This document shows positions 1 through 9,030 of a DNA stretch of 64,000 nucleotides, one piece after another. This DNA is from an uncultured Bacteroidia bacterium. Its GTDB lineage: Bacteria > Bacteroidota > Bacteroidia > Bacteroidales > F082. A program made the position numbers and the translations under genes. The notes beneath the pieces are model-generated. The model was not told where the DNA came from. It saw only the letters and a program-made list of their open reading frames with translations, and searched no databases. The DNA lies in assembly GCA_902774295.1 (NCBI GenBank), contig CACYHP010000005.1, positions 1 through 64,000 of the forward strand, read 5' to 3'. The number at the start of each line of letters is the position of its first letter. The stretch's first letter is position 1.

Positions 1-83
1 CAAAATTTTTACCGTCGTCCCATAAATGTTGTTCGTTAGTTTAAAAAAGTTTCCAAAAATCTCTTTTTATTCCAAAAACTTTG

Positions 84-91
84 TAATTTTG
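84..91 (+). promoter_or_regulatory. Candidate -7 promoter box upstream of the restriction-modification pair
   Basis: The octamer TAATTTTG fits the Bacteroidetes -7 consensus TAnnTTTG. I see no clear TTG at the -33 position. A transcript from here would carry a leader of more than 300 bases before the methyltransferase start at 416. That leader contains the inverted repeats annotated separately. Confidence 0.4.
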
Positions 92-186
92 CAAAGTTAT
101 TAGTGATTATTGTAAAAAAATAGAAAAGTAAAACAAATTTAACATATTAAAAACTAAGCATTAGCTATTATTTCGCGTTTGCCGAA

Positions 187-335
187 AACCCTGCAAGATT
201 TACGGAGATAAAACACGGAAATAATAAGTGAAGGTCTAGCTTTTAGCAAGCAGACTTTTGTCCAAGTATAATAAGCTATGCTCATACCACTATGGTGTGA
301 GTACTTATTTTGGGCAGAGGTCTCCTTGCAGGGTT
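187..335. repeat. Inverted-repeat leader region upstream of the methyltransferase
   Basis: This stretch without a gene contains an 11-base perfect inverted repeat, AACCCTGCAAG at 187-197 against CTTGCAGGGTT at 325-335. Inside it lies a smaller hairpin, CTCATACCA at about 280-288 against TGGTGTGAG at about 292-300, with one G-U pair. The arms could fold the intervening 127 bases into a branched RNA or bind a regulator. The minus-strand open frame across it has no recognisable product. Confidence 0.4.
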
Positions 336-415
336 GCCTTGGTAAGCGCAGTAAGGAAAGCACCTTTTTCTTTTGCGCTTGCGGATTGATAGCGTGCGAA
401 AACTATCAATCAACT

Positions 416-1459
416 ATGGCGGGAAATTCAAGTTTAAATGCTGCGATGAAAGCCAAAAATAACGAGTTTTATACTCGTTTGGAAGACATCGAAAATGAAT
501 TAAAGCACTACAAAAGTCATTTTAGAGATAAAACAGTGTTATGTAATTGTGATGATCCACGAATTAGTAATTTCTTTCATTACTTTAGCTATAATTTTGA
601 AAAACTTGGCTTAAAAAAACTAATTACAACCTGTTATAAAAATCAAAATCGCGATTTATTTTCACAAAATGACAGTGAAAAAGCAATATGGTTGGAGTAT
701 TTGGGGGATAAAAATGGGAATAGAATTCCTGATCCAGAAGAGATTGGTATTCATTATTTTAACGGAGATGGTGATTTTCGTTCCCCCGAATGTGTTGAAT
801 TATTAAAAGATGCCGACATAGTAGTTACGAATCCTCCGTTTTCTTATTTTCGAGAATATGTTGCTCAACTTATAAAATACAAAAAGAAATTTTTGATTAT
901 TGGAAACTTAAACGCGATACATTACAAGGAGATTTTCCCATTAATAAAGGAAAATAATTTGTGGATAGGCTATACCTCACCAAAATTATTCAAAATACCC
1001 GAGAATGCTGAAGGAAAATCCGTCAAAATAATTGATGGAATTAGATATCAACAATTTGGAAACATTGGTTGGTTCACAAATTTAGATATCGAGAAACGCC
1101 ATGAAGATATGGTGTTGTTTAAAACATACAATCCCGAAGAGCATCCAAAATATGATAATTTTGATGCGATAGAGTGTTGCCCTACAGCAATGATCCCAAT
1201 GGATTATGATGGTTTGATGGGAGTACCTGTAACGTTCTTGGATAAATATAATCCTGAGCAGTTTGAAATTATTGGTATTTTGAATCACGGATGCGATAGC
1301 GAATATGATTTGGCTAAACCCGTTTTAAATGGGAAAGAAAAGTTTTCACGAATACTAATTCGCAGAAAAAAGAATAATATCATTGATTTAAATTATCAAC
1401 AATCAGAATCGGAATTGCCTATGGCAGCCGAAGAACAAGCAAAATACAATAAACTATGA
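416..1459 (+). CDS. EcoRI-family adenine-specific DNA methyltransferase
   Basis: The 347-residue product resembles the EcoRI modification methylase family, which transfers a methyl group from S-adenosylmethionine to adenine in a short DNA target. The N-terminus has the family-like string AMKAKNNEFYTR, and the catalytic motif IV appears as TNPPF near residue 139, followed by SYFREY. I chose ATG at 416 (MAGNSSLN) because the open frame upstream to 278 encodes a cysteine-rich stretch unlike the family. The stop overlaps the next gene by four bases (ATGA), which implies translational coupling with the DUF262-HNH protein and a shared restriction-modification role. Target specificity cannot be read from the sequence. 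Confidence 0.85.
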   Translation: MAGNSSLNAAMKAKNNEFYTRLEDIENELKHYKSHFRDKTVLCNCDDPRISNFFHYFSYNFEKLGLKKLITTCYKNQNRDLFSQNDSEKAIWLEYLGDKNGNRIPDPEEIGIHYFNGDGDFRSPECVELLKDADIVVTNPPFSYFREYVAQLIKYKKKFLIIGNLNAIHYKEIFPLIKENNLWIGYTSPKLFKIPENAEGKSVKIIDGIRYQQFGNIGWFTNLDIEKRHEDMVLFKTYNPEEHPKYDNFDAIECCPTAMIPMDYDGLMGVPVTFLDKYNPEQFEIIGILNHGCDSEYDLAKPVLNGKEKFSRILIRRKKNNIIDLNYQQSESELPMAAEEQAKYNKL

Positions 1460-2547
1460 GGATAGAACTGCATCACATCATGGTCCGTGACCTTACTAAG
1501 GGCTATGTTGACAATAATGAAAACGGAGTGCGCGCTTATAGCGGAAATCTCGACGTGCGCCCGCCTTTTCAACGCGAATTTGTGTATAACGAGAAACAAC
1601 GCGATGCGGTAATCGACACTCTCACTCATGATTTTCCGCTCAACGTTATGTATTGGTCGGTGCGCGACGATGGAACTTATGAGATTATCGACGGACAGCA
1701 GCGAACTATCAGCATCTGTCAGTATGTGAACGGCGATTTCGCATACATGTTCCGCTATTTCCACAACCTTCAGCCCGATGAGCAGGAACAGATTCTAAAC
1801 TACAAACTACAGGTTTACATCTGTAGCGGTTCAGATAGCGAAAAACTAAAATGGTTCGAAACTATCAACATAGCTGGCGAGGAACTTACAAAACAGGAAC
1901 TTCGCAATGCGGTTTATGCTGGTTCTTGGGTGAGTGATGCAAAACGTTATTTCAGCAAAAACGGTTGTCCGGCATCTAAAATTGGTAGCGATTATCTTAA
2001 TGGTTCGGCTATTCGTCAGGATTATCTTGAGACAGCAATCTCGTGGATTTCGGACGGCAACATTGAGGTTTATATGTCGAACCATCAGCATGATGCGAGT
2101 GCAGCTCCATTGTGGCAGTTCTTCCAATCGGTGATAACATGGGTTGAGACTTCGTTCCGCCCGACAAAGGAGCGCAAAAAGATAATGAAAGGCGTCGACT
2201 GGGGCATTCTTTACAAACAATACAAAGACCAAGTATTTGATTATCAAAAGATTGACAATGAAGTAAGCCGTTTGATTCTTGATGACGATGTCACCAAGAA
2301 AACTGGCATTTATCCGTATATTCTCACTGGTAAAGAAAAATTCTTATCAATTAGAGCTTTTACAGATGCTCAGAAACTCTCTGCATACGAACGCCAGCTC
2401 GGCATCTGTCCCGACTGCGGTCATCATTTCGATTTGAATCAGATGGAGGCAGATCACATCACACCTTGGCATCTTGGCGGCAAAACCATCGCCGAAAACT
2501 GCCAGATGCTCTGTAAAGAATGCAATAGGAGAAAAAGCGGAAAATAA
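1456..2547 (+). CDS. DUF262 and HNH endonuclease domain protein, probable restriction partner
   Basis: The 363-residue protein has an N-terminal DUF262 (ParB/Srx-like) domain with the signature IIDGQQRT around residues 76-83, the motif tied to nucleotide-dependent activity in GmrSD-like enzymes. It ends in a compact HNH nuclease with CPDC near 317, ADHITPWHLGG near 332 and LCKECNRRKS near 351; the four cysteines probably hold a zinc. It is translationally coupled to an EcoRI-family methyltransferase, so a role as cognate restriction enzyme is a reasonable inference. The alternative is a modification-dependent nuclease that happens to share an operon with a methylase. G+C looks higher than in the methyltransferase, suggesting the two genes have different histories. 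Confidence 0.8.
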   Translation: MRIELHHIMVRDLTKGYVDNNENGVRAYSGNLDVRPPFQREFVYNEKQRDAVIDTLTHDFPLNVMYWSVRDDGTYEIIDGQQRTISICQYVNGDFAYMFRYFHNLQPDEQEQILNYKLQVYICSGSDSEKLKWFETINIAGEELTKQELRNAVYAGSWVSDAKRYFSKNGCPASKIGSDYLNGSAIRQDYLETAISWISDGNIEVYMSNHQHDASAAPLWQFFQSVITWVETSFRPTKERKKIMKGVDWGILYKQYKDQVFDYQKIDNEVSRLILDDDVTKKTGIYPYILTGKEKFLSIRAFTDAQKLSAYERQLGICPDCGHHFDLNQMEADHITPWHLGGKTIAENCQMLCKECNRRKSGK

Positions 2548-2578
2548 CAATCTTGATTAATAATACAATAATGTAATT

Positions 2579-2605
2579 GCAGAGACGATGTCACATCGTC
2601 TCTGC
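2579..2605 (+). terminator. Perfect 11-bp palindrome after the HNH gene
   Basis: GCAGAGACGAT at 2579-2589 pairs perfectly with ATCGTCTCTGC at 2595-2605 around a five-base loop, followed by GTGTTTTA. It can act as a transcription terminator for the restriction-modification pair. The weak T-run and the nearby transposase fragment also allow a REP-type palindrome. Confidence 0.5.
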
Positions 2606-2762
2606 GTGTTTTATATCCTGGCCTCATTCCACGAATTGTAAACATTTTTTAACATTTCTTTCATATTTCTGCAATTTATGTTAAAAATTGTTAAAAACCA
2701 AAAATCAATGTTTTTTTGCTATATTTTTGCAAAAAAATGGTTCCAATATGGCAATTTAAGAC

Positions 2763-2796
2763 ACAAAATTTCATAATAAATATCGTATTCAATCAA
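2763..2796 (+). repeat. 34-bp direct repeat, copy 1
   Basis: The 34 bases beginning ACAAAATTTCATAATAAATA are identical at 2763-2796 and 3580-3613. They encode the N-terminal start of the transposase fragments and bracket the putative nuclease gene. Confidence 0.9.
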
Positions 2797-2990
2797 CACG
2801 TGCAGAATGGCATGATTATAACGGCGGGTTGTATCATGTCACACTGTGTACAAAAAATAGAGAACATTATTTGGGGGGGATTCACTGCATGACATTAATC
2901 AACGGTATTGACAATGTAGAGACTGATGGGATGTGGGAGCTCGCAGTATTGCGAAAGGATAATTTATTGTGCAAAAATTAAAAGAATGAT
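2763..2990 (+). pseudogene. N-terminal remnant of a REP-associated (Y1) transposase
   Basis: Reading from about 2775 gives NKYRIQSTRAEWHDYNGG followed by LYHVTLCTKNREHY, which matches the start of REP-associated tyrosine transposases (IS200-like Y1 family). After about residue 45 the similarity stops (LGGIHCMTL) and the frame ends near 2980. The catalytic HxH motif and tyrosine region are absent, so it cannot be active. A -7-like box TATTTTTG lies at 2722-2729. The opening 34 bases recur at 3580-3613. Confidence 0.65.
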
Positions 2991-2999
2991 GCTACTATT

Positions 3000-3440
3000 A
3001 TGAAAAAAGTAAAGAACGTTATTGAAATCGGAAAATTCGGACCTGTTTATAGGCAATTTGTCAGAAAACCAAAAGAAGCAATAAAACATCTCCGTAAAAT
3101 GCAAAACGGAGAATGTACAGAGGCTCTTTATCGAGATGATATCGGATACATTGATATCGTTTGGGGAGAGATTACTGATCCTATTAAACAAAAAGGCTAT
3201 GGATTGGTGCACATAATAGACAAACATGAACAAGAAATAAACAGACTGGGGTTCAAAATAGAAGATTTTATTCCCATCGTGGTTCAGTTTGGAGATTTCA
3301 ATCTGAAAAAGTCTGACAGTCAGAAAAAAGTATTTGAAAGCAAAGGATTCCGCTTTGTTATCGCATTACAAAAAGAGCCGCAAGGAAAGACAAAAAAGTG
3401 GCTGCTTACAGCATTTGACATAATAAAAAGACCGAAGTAA
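3000..3440 (+). CDS. Putative PBECR-like nuclease (toxin-type) protein
   Basis: The 146-residue protein is small, without a signal peptide or membrane segment. GYGLVHIIDKH at residues 66-76 (H71 and H76) and the closing LTAFDIIKR resemble the phage/polyvalent-protein nuclease fold called PBECR (barnase-EndoU-ColicinE5/D-RelE-like), where such histidines are catalytic. This is recognition by motif only. It stands alone between two transposase fragments, with its own terminator and no obvious antitoxin or immunity gene beside it. Free-standing members are often remnants of larger prophage or mobile-element proteins. It could equally be an unrelated small RNase. Confidence 0.5.
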   Translation: MKKVKNVIEIGKFGPVYRQFVRKPKEAIKHLRKMQNGECTEALYRDDIGYIDIVWGEITDPIKQKGYGLVHIIDKHEQEINRLGFKIEDFIPIVVQFGDFNLKKSDSQKKVFESKGFRFVIALQKEPQGKTKKWLLTAFDIIKRPK

Positions 3441-3452
3441 CCCTCCGGTCTT
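3428..3452 (+). terminator. Hairpin overlapping the end of the PBECR-like gene
   Basis: AAGACCG at 3428-3434 pairs with CGGTCTT at 3446-3452; the 5' arm lies inside the last codons and the stop codon is in the loop. A T-rich stretch TGTATTTT follows, consistent with an intrinsic terminator. Confidence 0.55.
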
Positions 3453-3463
3453 GTATTTTCGTC

Positions 3464-3490
3464 ACTGTCAAAAACATCGACGCTGACAGT
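3464..3490 (+). repeat. Short inverted repeat downstream of the PBECR-like gene
   Basis: ACTGTCA at 3464-3470 and TGACAGT at 3484-3490 form a perfect seven-base inverted repeat with a 13-base spacer. No T-run follows, so this may be a protein-binding site or a second weak hairpin. Confidence 0.4.
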
Positions 3491-3579
3491 CTTCGTTACC
3501 TGCGCTGTATGGTAAAACGACACTGCAAAGATACAACAAATTTATTATTTGTCAAGTGTTTTTTTAATAAATTTTAAAT

Positions 3580-3702
3580 ACAAAATTTCATAATAAATAT
3601 CGTATTCAATCAAATTTTGGAGAAATCGAAGATGGTATTATGCATTTGTCTGAAATAGGGGAATATGTAATCAATTGGAAATCTGATAAATCCTGTTGTT
3701 GA
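3580..3702 (+). pseudogene. Second, internally deleted transposase remnant
   Basis: The frame reads TKFHNKYRIQS and then jumps directly to NFGEIEDGIMHLSEIGEYV, ending at TGA near 3700. FGEI..G.M.LSEIG is the segment that normally follows the CTKNREHY block in REP-associated transposases. This copy has therefore lost about 25 residues that copy 1 keeps, and it lacks all catalytic residues. The first 34 bases are the second copy of the direct repeat. Confidence 0.6.
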
Positions 3703-3730
3703 AAAAATATTTCAAAAAATTTTAAAATTT

Positions 3731-3763
3731 TTGTCGGGCGTATTAAAAAATGTAGTAATTTTG
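3731..3763 (+). promoter_or_regulatory. Promoter of the ribosomal super-operon
   Basis: TTG at 3731-3733 and TAATTTTG at 3756-3763, 22 bases apart, fit the Bacteroidetes -33 and -7 elements. Transcription would start near 3770, giving a leader of about 260 bases before rpsL. The same geometry recurs before rpmJ. Confidence 0.65.
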
Positions 3764-3801
3764 CAGCCCGAAAAAGGTAGTAAATGTTGCCTCATTTACC
3801 A

Positions 3802-3929
3802 ATAGTAAGGACCTGATAAAGAAAACGCTATAGGTTCTTACACCGTAAGTCACTCAAACTCAAACCCTTAGACTTCGGTGTGTTTTGATAAACAAAAGTC
3901 CGTATCGTGACTTGTCAAATCCTTACTAT
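3802..3929 (+). ncRNA. Structured leader RNA upstream of rpsL, possible ribosomal-protein autoregulatory element
   Basis: ATAGTAAGG at 3802-3810 pairs with CCTTACTAT at 3921-3929, closing a domain. Inside, AAGTCAC (3847-3853) pairs with GTGACTT (3907-3913), and CTTAC/GTAAG and CACCG...CGGTG pairings are also possible. An alternative hairpin AAGGACCT with AGGTTCTT (3807-3814 and about 3833-3840) competes for the 5' arm of the closing stem, as in a two-state switch. Ribosomal protein leaders commonly bind a product such as S7, S12 or S4. Which ligand acts here is unknown, and I cannot say whether it matches a described Rfam family. Confidence 0.55.
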
Positions 3930-4028
3930 GTAGTAAAATGCTTCAGGAATTACCGTTTTTTAGTGGTGATAAGAGAGAAATTTATCTATCAAACAAATAA
4001 AAAATAATAATTTAAACGCAATTAAAGA

Positions 4029-4418
4029 ATGCCAACGATTCAACAGTTAGTCCGCAAAGGACGTCAGAAATTGGAAGACAAGAGTAAATCTCCTGCCTTG
4101 GATTCTTGCCCACAGCGCCGCGGCGTTTGTGTTCGTGTTTATACGACCACACCTAAGAAGCCTAATTCGGCAATGCGTAAAGTAGCTAGAGTCCGTCTGA
4201 CAAATCAGAAGGAAGTCAACGCCTATATCCCAGGCGAAGGCCACAACTTACAGGAACACTCAATCGTCATGATTAGAGGAGGCCGTGTTAAGGATCTTCC
4301 AGGTGTACGTTATCACATCATCCGCGGTGCATTGGATACCGCCGGTGTCGACGGCCGCCGCCAGCGCAGATCAAAATACGGCGCAAAGCGTCCTAAAAAA
4401 GCAGCAGCAAAGAAGTAA
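4029..4418 (+). CDS. rpsL: 30S ribosomal protein S12
   Basis: The 129-residue protein sits at the decoding centre of the 30S subunit. TTPKKPNSA (residues 40-48) and [14 protein letters not shown] carry the lysines at the streptomycin-related positions K43 and K88, so the sequence is of the wild-type, sensitive form at those sites. The C-terminus is a lysine-alanine tail. It is the first gene of the operon, behind a long folded leader, and is followed 21 bases later by rpsG. Confidence 0.97.
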   Translation: MPTIQQLVRKGRQKLEDKSKSPALDSCPQRRGVCVRVYTTTPKKPNSAMRKVARVRLTNQKEVNAYIPGEGHNLQEHSIVMIRGGRVKDLPGVRYHIIRGALDTAGVDGRRQRRSKYGAKRPKKAAAKK

Positions 4419-4439
4419 AAATCAGTAAATGCTTAAGAA

Positions 4440-4907
4440 ATGAGAAAAGCTAAACCAAAGAAAAGAATCATCCTTCCGGATCCAAAGTACGGCGATGTGA
4501 CAGTCACAAAGTTTGTGAACAACATCATGCTGAAGGGTAAGAAAAACCTCGCTTACGAGATTTTCTACCAGGCAATGGACATTGTACAGGAAAAACTTAA
4601 CGAAGATCCTGTCGAAGTGTGGAAGAAAGCATTGGCAAACGTTACCCCACAGGTCGAGGTCAGAAGCCGTCGTATCGGTGGTGCAACATTCCAGATCCCA
4701 TCAGAGATCCGTCCTTCACGTAAACAGAGCATGGGTATGAAGAACCTCATCGGTTACGCTCGCAAACGCCATGAGCGCTCAATGGGCGAAAAACTCGCAG
4801 GCGAAATCATGCAGGCTTACAAAGAAGAAGGCGCAGCTTTCAAGAAGAAGGAAGAAATCCACAGAATGGCCGACGCTAACAAGGCGTTCTCACATTTCAG
4901 ATTCTAA
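4440..4907 (+). CDS. rpsG: 30S ribosomal protein S7
   Basis: The 155-residue product nucleates assembly of the 30S head by binding the 3' domain of 16S rRNA. The N-terminal basic arm (MRKAKPKKR), [17 protein letters not shown]-like RNA-binding segment and the C-terminal AFSHFRF are typical. It lies between rpsL and fusA in normal str order. In other bacteria S7 represses its own operon, which makes it one candidate ligand for the leader upstream of rpsL. Confidence 0.97.
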   Translation: MRKAKPKKRIILPDPKYGDVTVTKFVNNIMLKGKKNLAYEIFYQAMDIVQEKLNEDPVEVWKKALANVTPQVEVRSRRIGGATFQIPSEIRPSRKQSMGMKNLIGYARKRHERSMGEKLAGEIMQAYKEEGAAFKKKEEIHRMADANKAFSHFRF

Positions 4908-4939
4908 ATTCTATTAATATTAATAAGGTATAAGAAACA

Positions 4940-7060
4940 ATGACTAACGACCTCCATAATACAAACCTCGCTCTGACGCGTAATATCGGCATCATGGCTC
5001 ACATCGACGCTGGTAAGACGACGACTACTGAGCGTATACTGTATTATACAGGCCGTAATCATCGTATCGGCGAGGTTCATGACGGCGCAGCCACTATGGA
5101 CTGGATGGTCCAGGAACAGGAACGCGGCATCACCATAACCTCAGCAGCCACAACAGTTTACTGGCATCTCAACGACAACCAATTCAAAATCAACATCATC
5201 GACACCCCAGGTCACGTCGACTTCACCGTTGAAGTGGAACGCTCACTCAGAGTGCTCGATGGCGCTATAGCAATATTCTGCGCAGTTGGCGGCGTTGAAC
5301 CTCAGTCAGAAACAGTGTGGCGCCAAGCCGACAGATATAACGTGCCACGCATCTGTTTTGTCAACAAAATGGACCGCAGTGGCGCTGACTTCTATAGAGT
5401 CCTCGGACAAATCAAAGAACGCCTCAATGCCAACCCTATAGCAATCCAAATCCCGATAGGTGAGGAGGATAACTTTGTTGGCGTGGTCGACCTTATCAAG
5501 AACAAAGCTCTGCTTTGGGACGAAGACGAACTCGGCACCCAATTCGATGTCGTCGATATCCCGGCAGAACTGGCTGATCTAGCAGCAGAATATCGCCTTA
5601 AACTCTTAGAAGGCGTTGCTGAAAATAATGAAGAGCTCCTTGAGAAATTCATGGAAGACCCTGAAACCATCACAGAGGAAGAGATTTACGCAGAAATAAG
5701 AAAGGCAACATTAGAATTGCGTATGTGCCCTGTGATGTGTGGAGCTTCGTTCAAAAACAAAGGAGTACAACCTCTCCTCGATGGTGTAGTCCGCTACCTT
5801 CCAAGCCCACTTGACGTCGATCACGTGACAGGCATCAACCCGAAGACTGAAAAAGAAGAAATCCGTAAAGCAGATCCGAAAGAACCATTCTGCGCACTCG
5901 CATTCAAGATCGCAACAGACCCATACGTAGGCAAACTCGCGTTCTTCCGTGTCTATTCAGGCACAATGAACGCCGGTCAGGTCGTTCTCAATGTCTCTAC
6001 AGGCAAACGCGAACGTATCCTCAAGATCGTGCAAATGAACGCCAACAAACAGACACCTCTCGACACTATCGAGGCAGGTGACATAGCAGCCGCAGTGGGA
6101 TTCCGCGAGATTAGAACGGGTGACACCCTCGCAGTTGAAAACAAACCGATAATCCTCGAGAATATCAAATTCCCGGAGCCTGTCGTGCAAATCGCCGTCG
6201 AACCTAAGACGCAGGCCGACATGGAGAAACTCACTATCGCTCTCCAGAAACTTCAGGAAGAAGACCCGACATTCAAAGTCACTACCGACGAGAACTCAGG
6301 TCAGACAATCATCTCAGGAATGGGCGAGCTTCATCTCGACATCATCGTCGACAGATTGAAACGCGAATTCGGTGTTGAGATCAACGAGGGTCAACCACAG
6401 GTGGCATATAAAGAATCGTTTACACAGACAGTCCGTTTCCGCGAGGTCTATAAGAAACAGGCCGGCGGCAAAGGCAAGTTCGCCGATATTGAGTTTGAGA
6501 TCGGTCCAGCCGATAACGGACAGTCAGGTTTCCAGTTTGTAAACGACGTGAAAGGTCAGAATTTACCAAAAGAATACTTCGCTCCAATCGAGAAAGGATT
6601 CAGAGGCTCGATGTCGAACGGCGTTTTGGCAGGTTTCCCGATGGATTCAGTCAAGGTGCGCCTCATCGACGGCAGCGCTCATCCGGTAGACAGCGACGAC
6701 CTCTCATTTGAGTCAGCAGCACGCATCGGCTTCAAGGAAGCTGGCGCACAGGCAGGCTCAGTCGTGATGGAACCTATCATGAAGGTCGAAGTTCAGGTAC
6801 CAGCCGACTATCTCGGTGATGTTACCGGCGACCTCAACAGACGTAGAGCCGTTCTGCATAACGTCGACATCGAGCACGGACTCCAAGTGGTCAAAGCCGA
6901 TGCCCCGCTTGCAGAAATGTTCGGATACATCACAACACTTCGCACCTTGACACAAGGCAGAGGCACATTCAATATGGAGTTCAGCCATTACGCTGAAGTA
7001 CCTCCGGCGCTCGCCGACATCGTAATCAAGAAGGCGAAAGGGATATACTTCGTTTTTTAA
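4940..7060 (+). CDS. fusA: Elongation factor G
   Basis: The 706-residue GTPase drives translocation of tRNA and mRNA on the ribosome. The G-domain motifs [13 protein letters not shown] (G1), DTPGHVDFT (G3) and NKMDRSG (G4) are intact, and domains II-V extend to the usual C-terminal KAKGIY. The start at 4940 places the P-loop about 20 residues in, as in the family. The gene follows rpsG as in a str operon, but instead of tuf the next gene is rpsJ, joining the str and S10 groups. Confidence 0.97.
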   Translation: MTNDLHNTNLALTRNIGIMAHIDAGKTTTTERILYYTGRNHRIGEVHDGAATMDWMVQEQERGITITSAATTVYWHLNDNQFKINIIDTPGHVDFTVEVERSLRVLDGAIAIFCAVGGVEPQSETVWRQADRYNVPRICFVNKMDRSGADFYRVLGQIKERLNANPIAIQIPIGEEDNFVGVVDLIKNKALLWDEDELGTQFDVVDIPAELADLAAEYRLKLLEGVAENNEELLEKFMEDPETITEEEIYAEIRKATLELRMCPVMCGASFKNKGVQPLLDGVVRYLPSPLDVDHVTGINPKTEKEEIRKADPKEPFCALAFKIATDPYVGKLAFFRVYSGTMNAGQVVLNVSTGKRERILKIVQMNANKQTPLDTIEAGDIAAAVGFREIRTGDTLAVENKPIILENIKFPEPVVQIAVEPKTQADMEKLTIALQKLQEEDPTFKVTTDENSGQTIISGMGELHLDIIVDRLKREFGVEINEGQPQVAYKESFTQTVRFREVYKKQAGGKGKFADIEFEIGPADNGQSGFQFVNDVKGQNLPKEYFAPIEKGFRGSMSNGVLAGFPMDSVKVRLIDGSAHPVDSDDLSFESAARIGFKEAGAQAGSVVMEPIMKVEVQVPADYLGDVTGDLNRRRAVLHNVDIEHGLQVVKADAPLAEMFGYITTLRTLTQGRGTFNMEFSHYAEVPPALADIVIKKAKGIYFVF

Positions 7061-7126
7061 CTGAATAGGAGTCGAAACGTTAACGAAATAAATAATTAAA
7101 AAATAAATAAATTAAAAAAAGGTCTT

Positions 7127-7435
7127 ATGAGCCAAAGAATTAGAATCAAATTAAAGTCGCACGACCACAACTTGGTTGACAAGTCAGCCGAGAAGATCGT
7201 GAAAACCATCAAAATGACTGGTGCAGTCGTCAGCGGTCCTATTCCGCTTCCGACCGACAAGAAAATCTACACTGTTTTGCGCTCCACATTCGTTCACAAG
7301 AAATCACGTGAGCAGTTCGAGTTGTCATACTACAAGAGATTGTTGGATATCTACAACGCAACTTCTCAGCAGATTGATGCTTTGATGAAATTGGAGATGC
7401 CAAATGGCGTGGACGTAGAAATTAAATTATTGTAA
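7127..7435 (+). CDS. rpsJ: 30S ribosomal protein S10
   Basis: The 102-residue protein has the family start [14 protein letters not shown] and the conserved GPIPLPT and [13 protein letters not shown] segments. Besides its place in the 30S head, S10 (NusE) binds NusB in antitermination complexes. The 66-base A/T-rich gap before it, after fusA, is the join between str-type and S10-type gene groups. Confidence 0.96.
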   Translation: MSQRIRIKLKSHDHNLVDKSAEKIVKTIKMTGAVVSGPIPLPTDKKIYTVLRSTFVHKKSREQFELSYYKRLLDIYNATSQQIDALMKLEMPNGVDVEIKLL

Positions 7436-7470
7436 AACTATCTAGTAATTAACAGCTTAAATTAGTAGCA

Positions 7471-8100
7471 ATGTCAGGAATACTAGGAAAAAAGATTGGG
7501 ATGACCAGCGTATATGACGCCAACGGCAAAAACGTGCCGGTGACAGTCATTGAGGCAGGTCCATGTGTAGTAACCCAAGTAAGATCAAAAGAGAAGGACG
7601 GTTACGACGCTATCCAATTGGCGTTTGACGAGAAGAAGGTGAAAAACACCTCAAAGGCTATGCAGAAGCATTTCGAGAAAGCCGGAACAACGCCTAAGAA
7701 GTTGGTTAGAGAGTTCACACGTTTCGAAGCAGGTCACAGAAAGAGCCTGGGTGAAACAATTACCGTCGATGTGTTCATGGAAGGCGAATTTGTTGATGTC
7801 AGTGGTATCAGCAAAGGTAAGGGCTTCCAAGGCGTAGTGAAACGTCATCATTTCAATGGCGTTGGACAAGCAACTCACGGTCAGCACAACCGTTTGAGAA
7901 AACCAGGTTCAATCGGAGCTTGCGCTTATCCTTCAAGAGTTTTCAAAGGATTGCGTATGGGTGGCCAGATGGGTAACCATAAAGTGAAGGCTATCAACCT
8001 CCAAATTGTGAAAATCGTTCCGGAAAAGAATTTGTTAGTAGTTAAAGGTTCAGTACCGGGAGCAAAGAACGGCTATTTAAAAATTGAGAGATGGAGTTAG
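7471..8100 (+). CDS. rplC: 50S ribosomal protein L3
   Basis: The 209-residue protein opens with [14 protein letters not shown] and contains [15 protein letters not shown] and the central loop [18 protein letters not shown] that reaches toward the peptidyl-transferase centre. The loop has alanine-cysteine where E. coli has the methylated glutamine, a variation I associate with Bacteroidetes. The stop lies ten bases inside rplD, so L3 and L4 are translationally coupled. Confidence 0.96.
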   Translation: MSGILGKKIGMTSVYDANGKNVPVTVIEAGPCVVTQVRSKEKDGYDAIQLAFDEKKVKNTSKAMQKHFEKAGTTPKKLVREFTRFEAGHRKSLGETITVDVFMEGEFVDVSGISKGKGFQGVVKRHHFNGVGQATHGQHNRLRKPGSIGACAYPSRVFKGLRMGGQMGNHKVKAINLQIVKIVPEKNLLVVKGSVPGAKNGYLKIERWS

Positions 8101-8717
8101 AAGTTTTAAAGATTACCGGTGAATCAACAGGACGTAAGGTTCAGTTGAACGAGAATATCTACGGCATCGAGCCAAATGATCACTGCATCTATTTGGATAC
8201 AAAGCAGTTTTTGGCAGATCAGCGTCAGGGCACACACAAGGCCAAGACACGTAGCGAGATATCAGGCAGCACACGCAAGCTGTTCCGTCAGAAGGGTACA
8301 GGCGGTGCACGTCGTGGTGACATCAACTCACCAGTGTTGAGAGGTGGTGGCCGCGTGTTCGGTCCACAGCCACGTGACTACAGTTTCAAATTGAACAAGA
8401 AGGTGAAACAGCTCGCACGCCGTTCAGCTCTTGCATACAAGGCTCAGGGCAACGAGATCGTGATCCTCGAAGATTTCGCATTTGATACAATCAAGACAAA
8501 GAAGATGATCGAAGTCTTGAACAACCTTAAAGTGAATGGTGGCAAGAACCTGTTCGTTCTCCCAGAGACAAACATGAATGTCGTGTTGTCAGCAAGAAAC
8601 ATCCAGCGCACAAAGATTGAACTTGCCCGTAACCTCAACACTTATGATATTCTGAATGCCAAGAAGCTCTTCATCACAGAAAGCTCACTTGCAGTTATTG
8701 ATGAAATTCTTGGATAA
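8091..8717 (+). CDS. rplD: 50S ribosomal protein L4
   Basis: The 208-residue protein has the extended RNA-binding loop [18 protein letters not shown] lining the exit tunnel. Its ATG at 8091 lies within the end of rplC. In enterobacteria L4 represses the S10 operon through an upstream leader. No separate leader is seen before rpsJ here. Confidence 0.95.
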   Translation: MELEVLKITGESTGRKVQLNENIYGIEPNDHCIYLDTKQFLADQRQGTHKAKTRSEISGSTRKLFRQKGTGGARRGDINSPVLRGGGRVFGPQPRDYSFKLNKKVKQLARRSALAYKAQGNEIVILEDFAFDTIKTKKMIEVLNNLKVNGGKNLFVLPETNMNVVLSARNIQRTKIELARNLNTYDILNAKKLFITESSLAVIDEILG

Positions 8718-8737
8718 CAATTAAAAAGATTAGAGAG

Positions 8738-9028
8738 ATGATTATCATTAAGAAACCTGTTATTACGGAAAAGATGACCGCTATCAGCGAGAAGCTGAAC
8801 CGGTACGCATTCATTGTTGACGTCCGCGCTAACAAGCTGCAGATCAAACAGGCTGTCCAGGAACTCTACGGCGTTCAGGTAGCTGCTGTCAACACTATGA
8901 GATATGATGGAAAGCTCAAGTCACGTTACACAAAGGCTGGCGTTATCTCCGGAAGAAGAGACGCTTTCAAGAAGGCTATCGTGACCTTGGCTAAAGGTGA
9001 AACAATTGACTTTTTTAGCAACATTTAA
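8738..9028 (+). CDS. rplW: 50S ribosomal protein L23
   Basis: The 96-residue protein begins [11 protein letters not shown], the conserved L23 start, and carries [17 protein letters not shown] in the middle. L23 forms the tunnel-exit docking site for trigger factor and the signal recognition particle. It lies 20 bases after rplD and three bases before rplB. Confidence 0.95.
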   Translation: MIIIKKPVITEKMTAISEKLNRYAFIVDVRANKLQIKQAVQELYGVQVAAVNTMRYDGKLKSRYTKAGVISGRRDAFKKAIVTLAKGETIDFFSNI

Positions 9029-9030
9029 AG

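Noticed and set aside
154-363. Minus-strand open frame upstream of the methyltransferase
   Set aside because: No family resemblance, and it spans the inverted-repeat region. The ORF exists only because the region is short on stops.
278-415. N-terminal extension of the methyltransferase
   Set aside because: The extra 46 residues are cysteine-rich and unlike the EcoRI methylase family, which begins at MAGNSSLN.
4907-7127. Missing tuf gene after fusA as a sign of deletion
   Set aside because: The direct fusA to rpsJ order without tuf is the arrangement I know from many Bacteroidetes, where tuf lies elsewhere.
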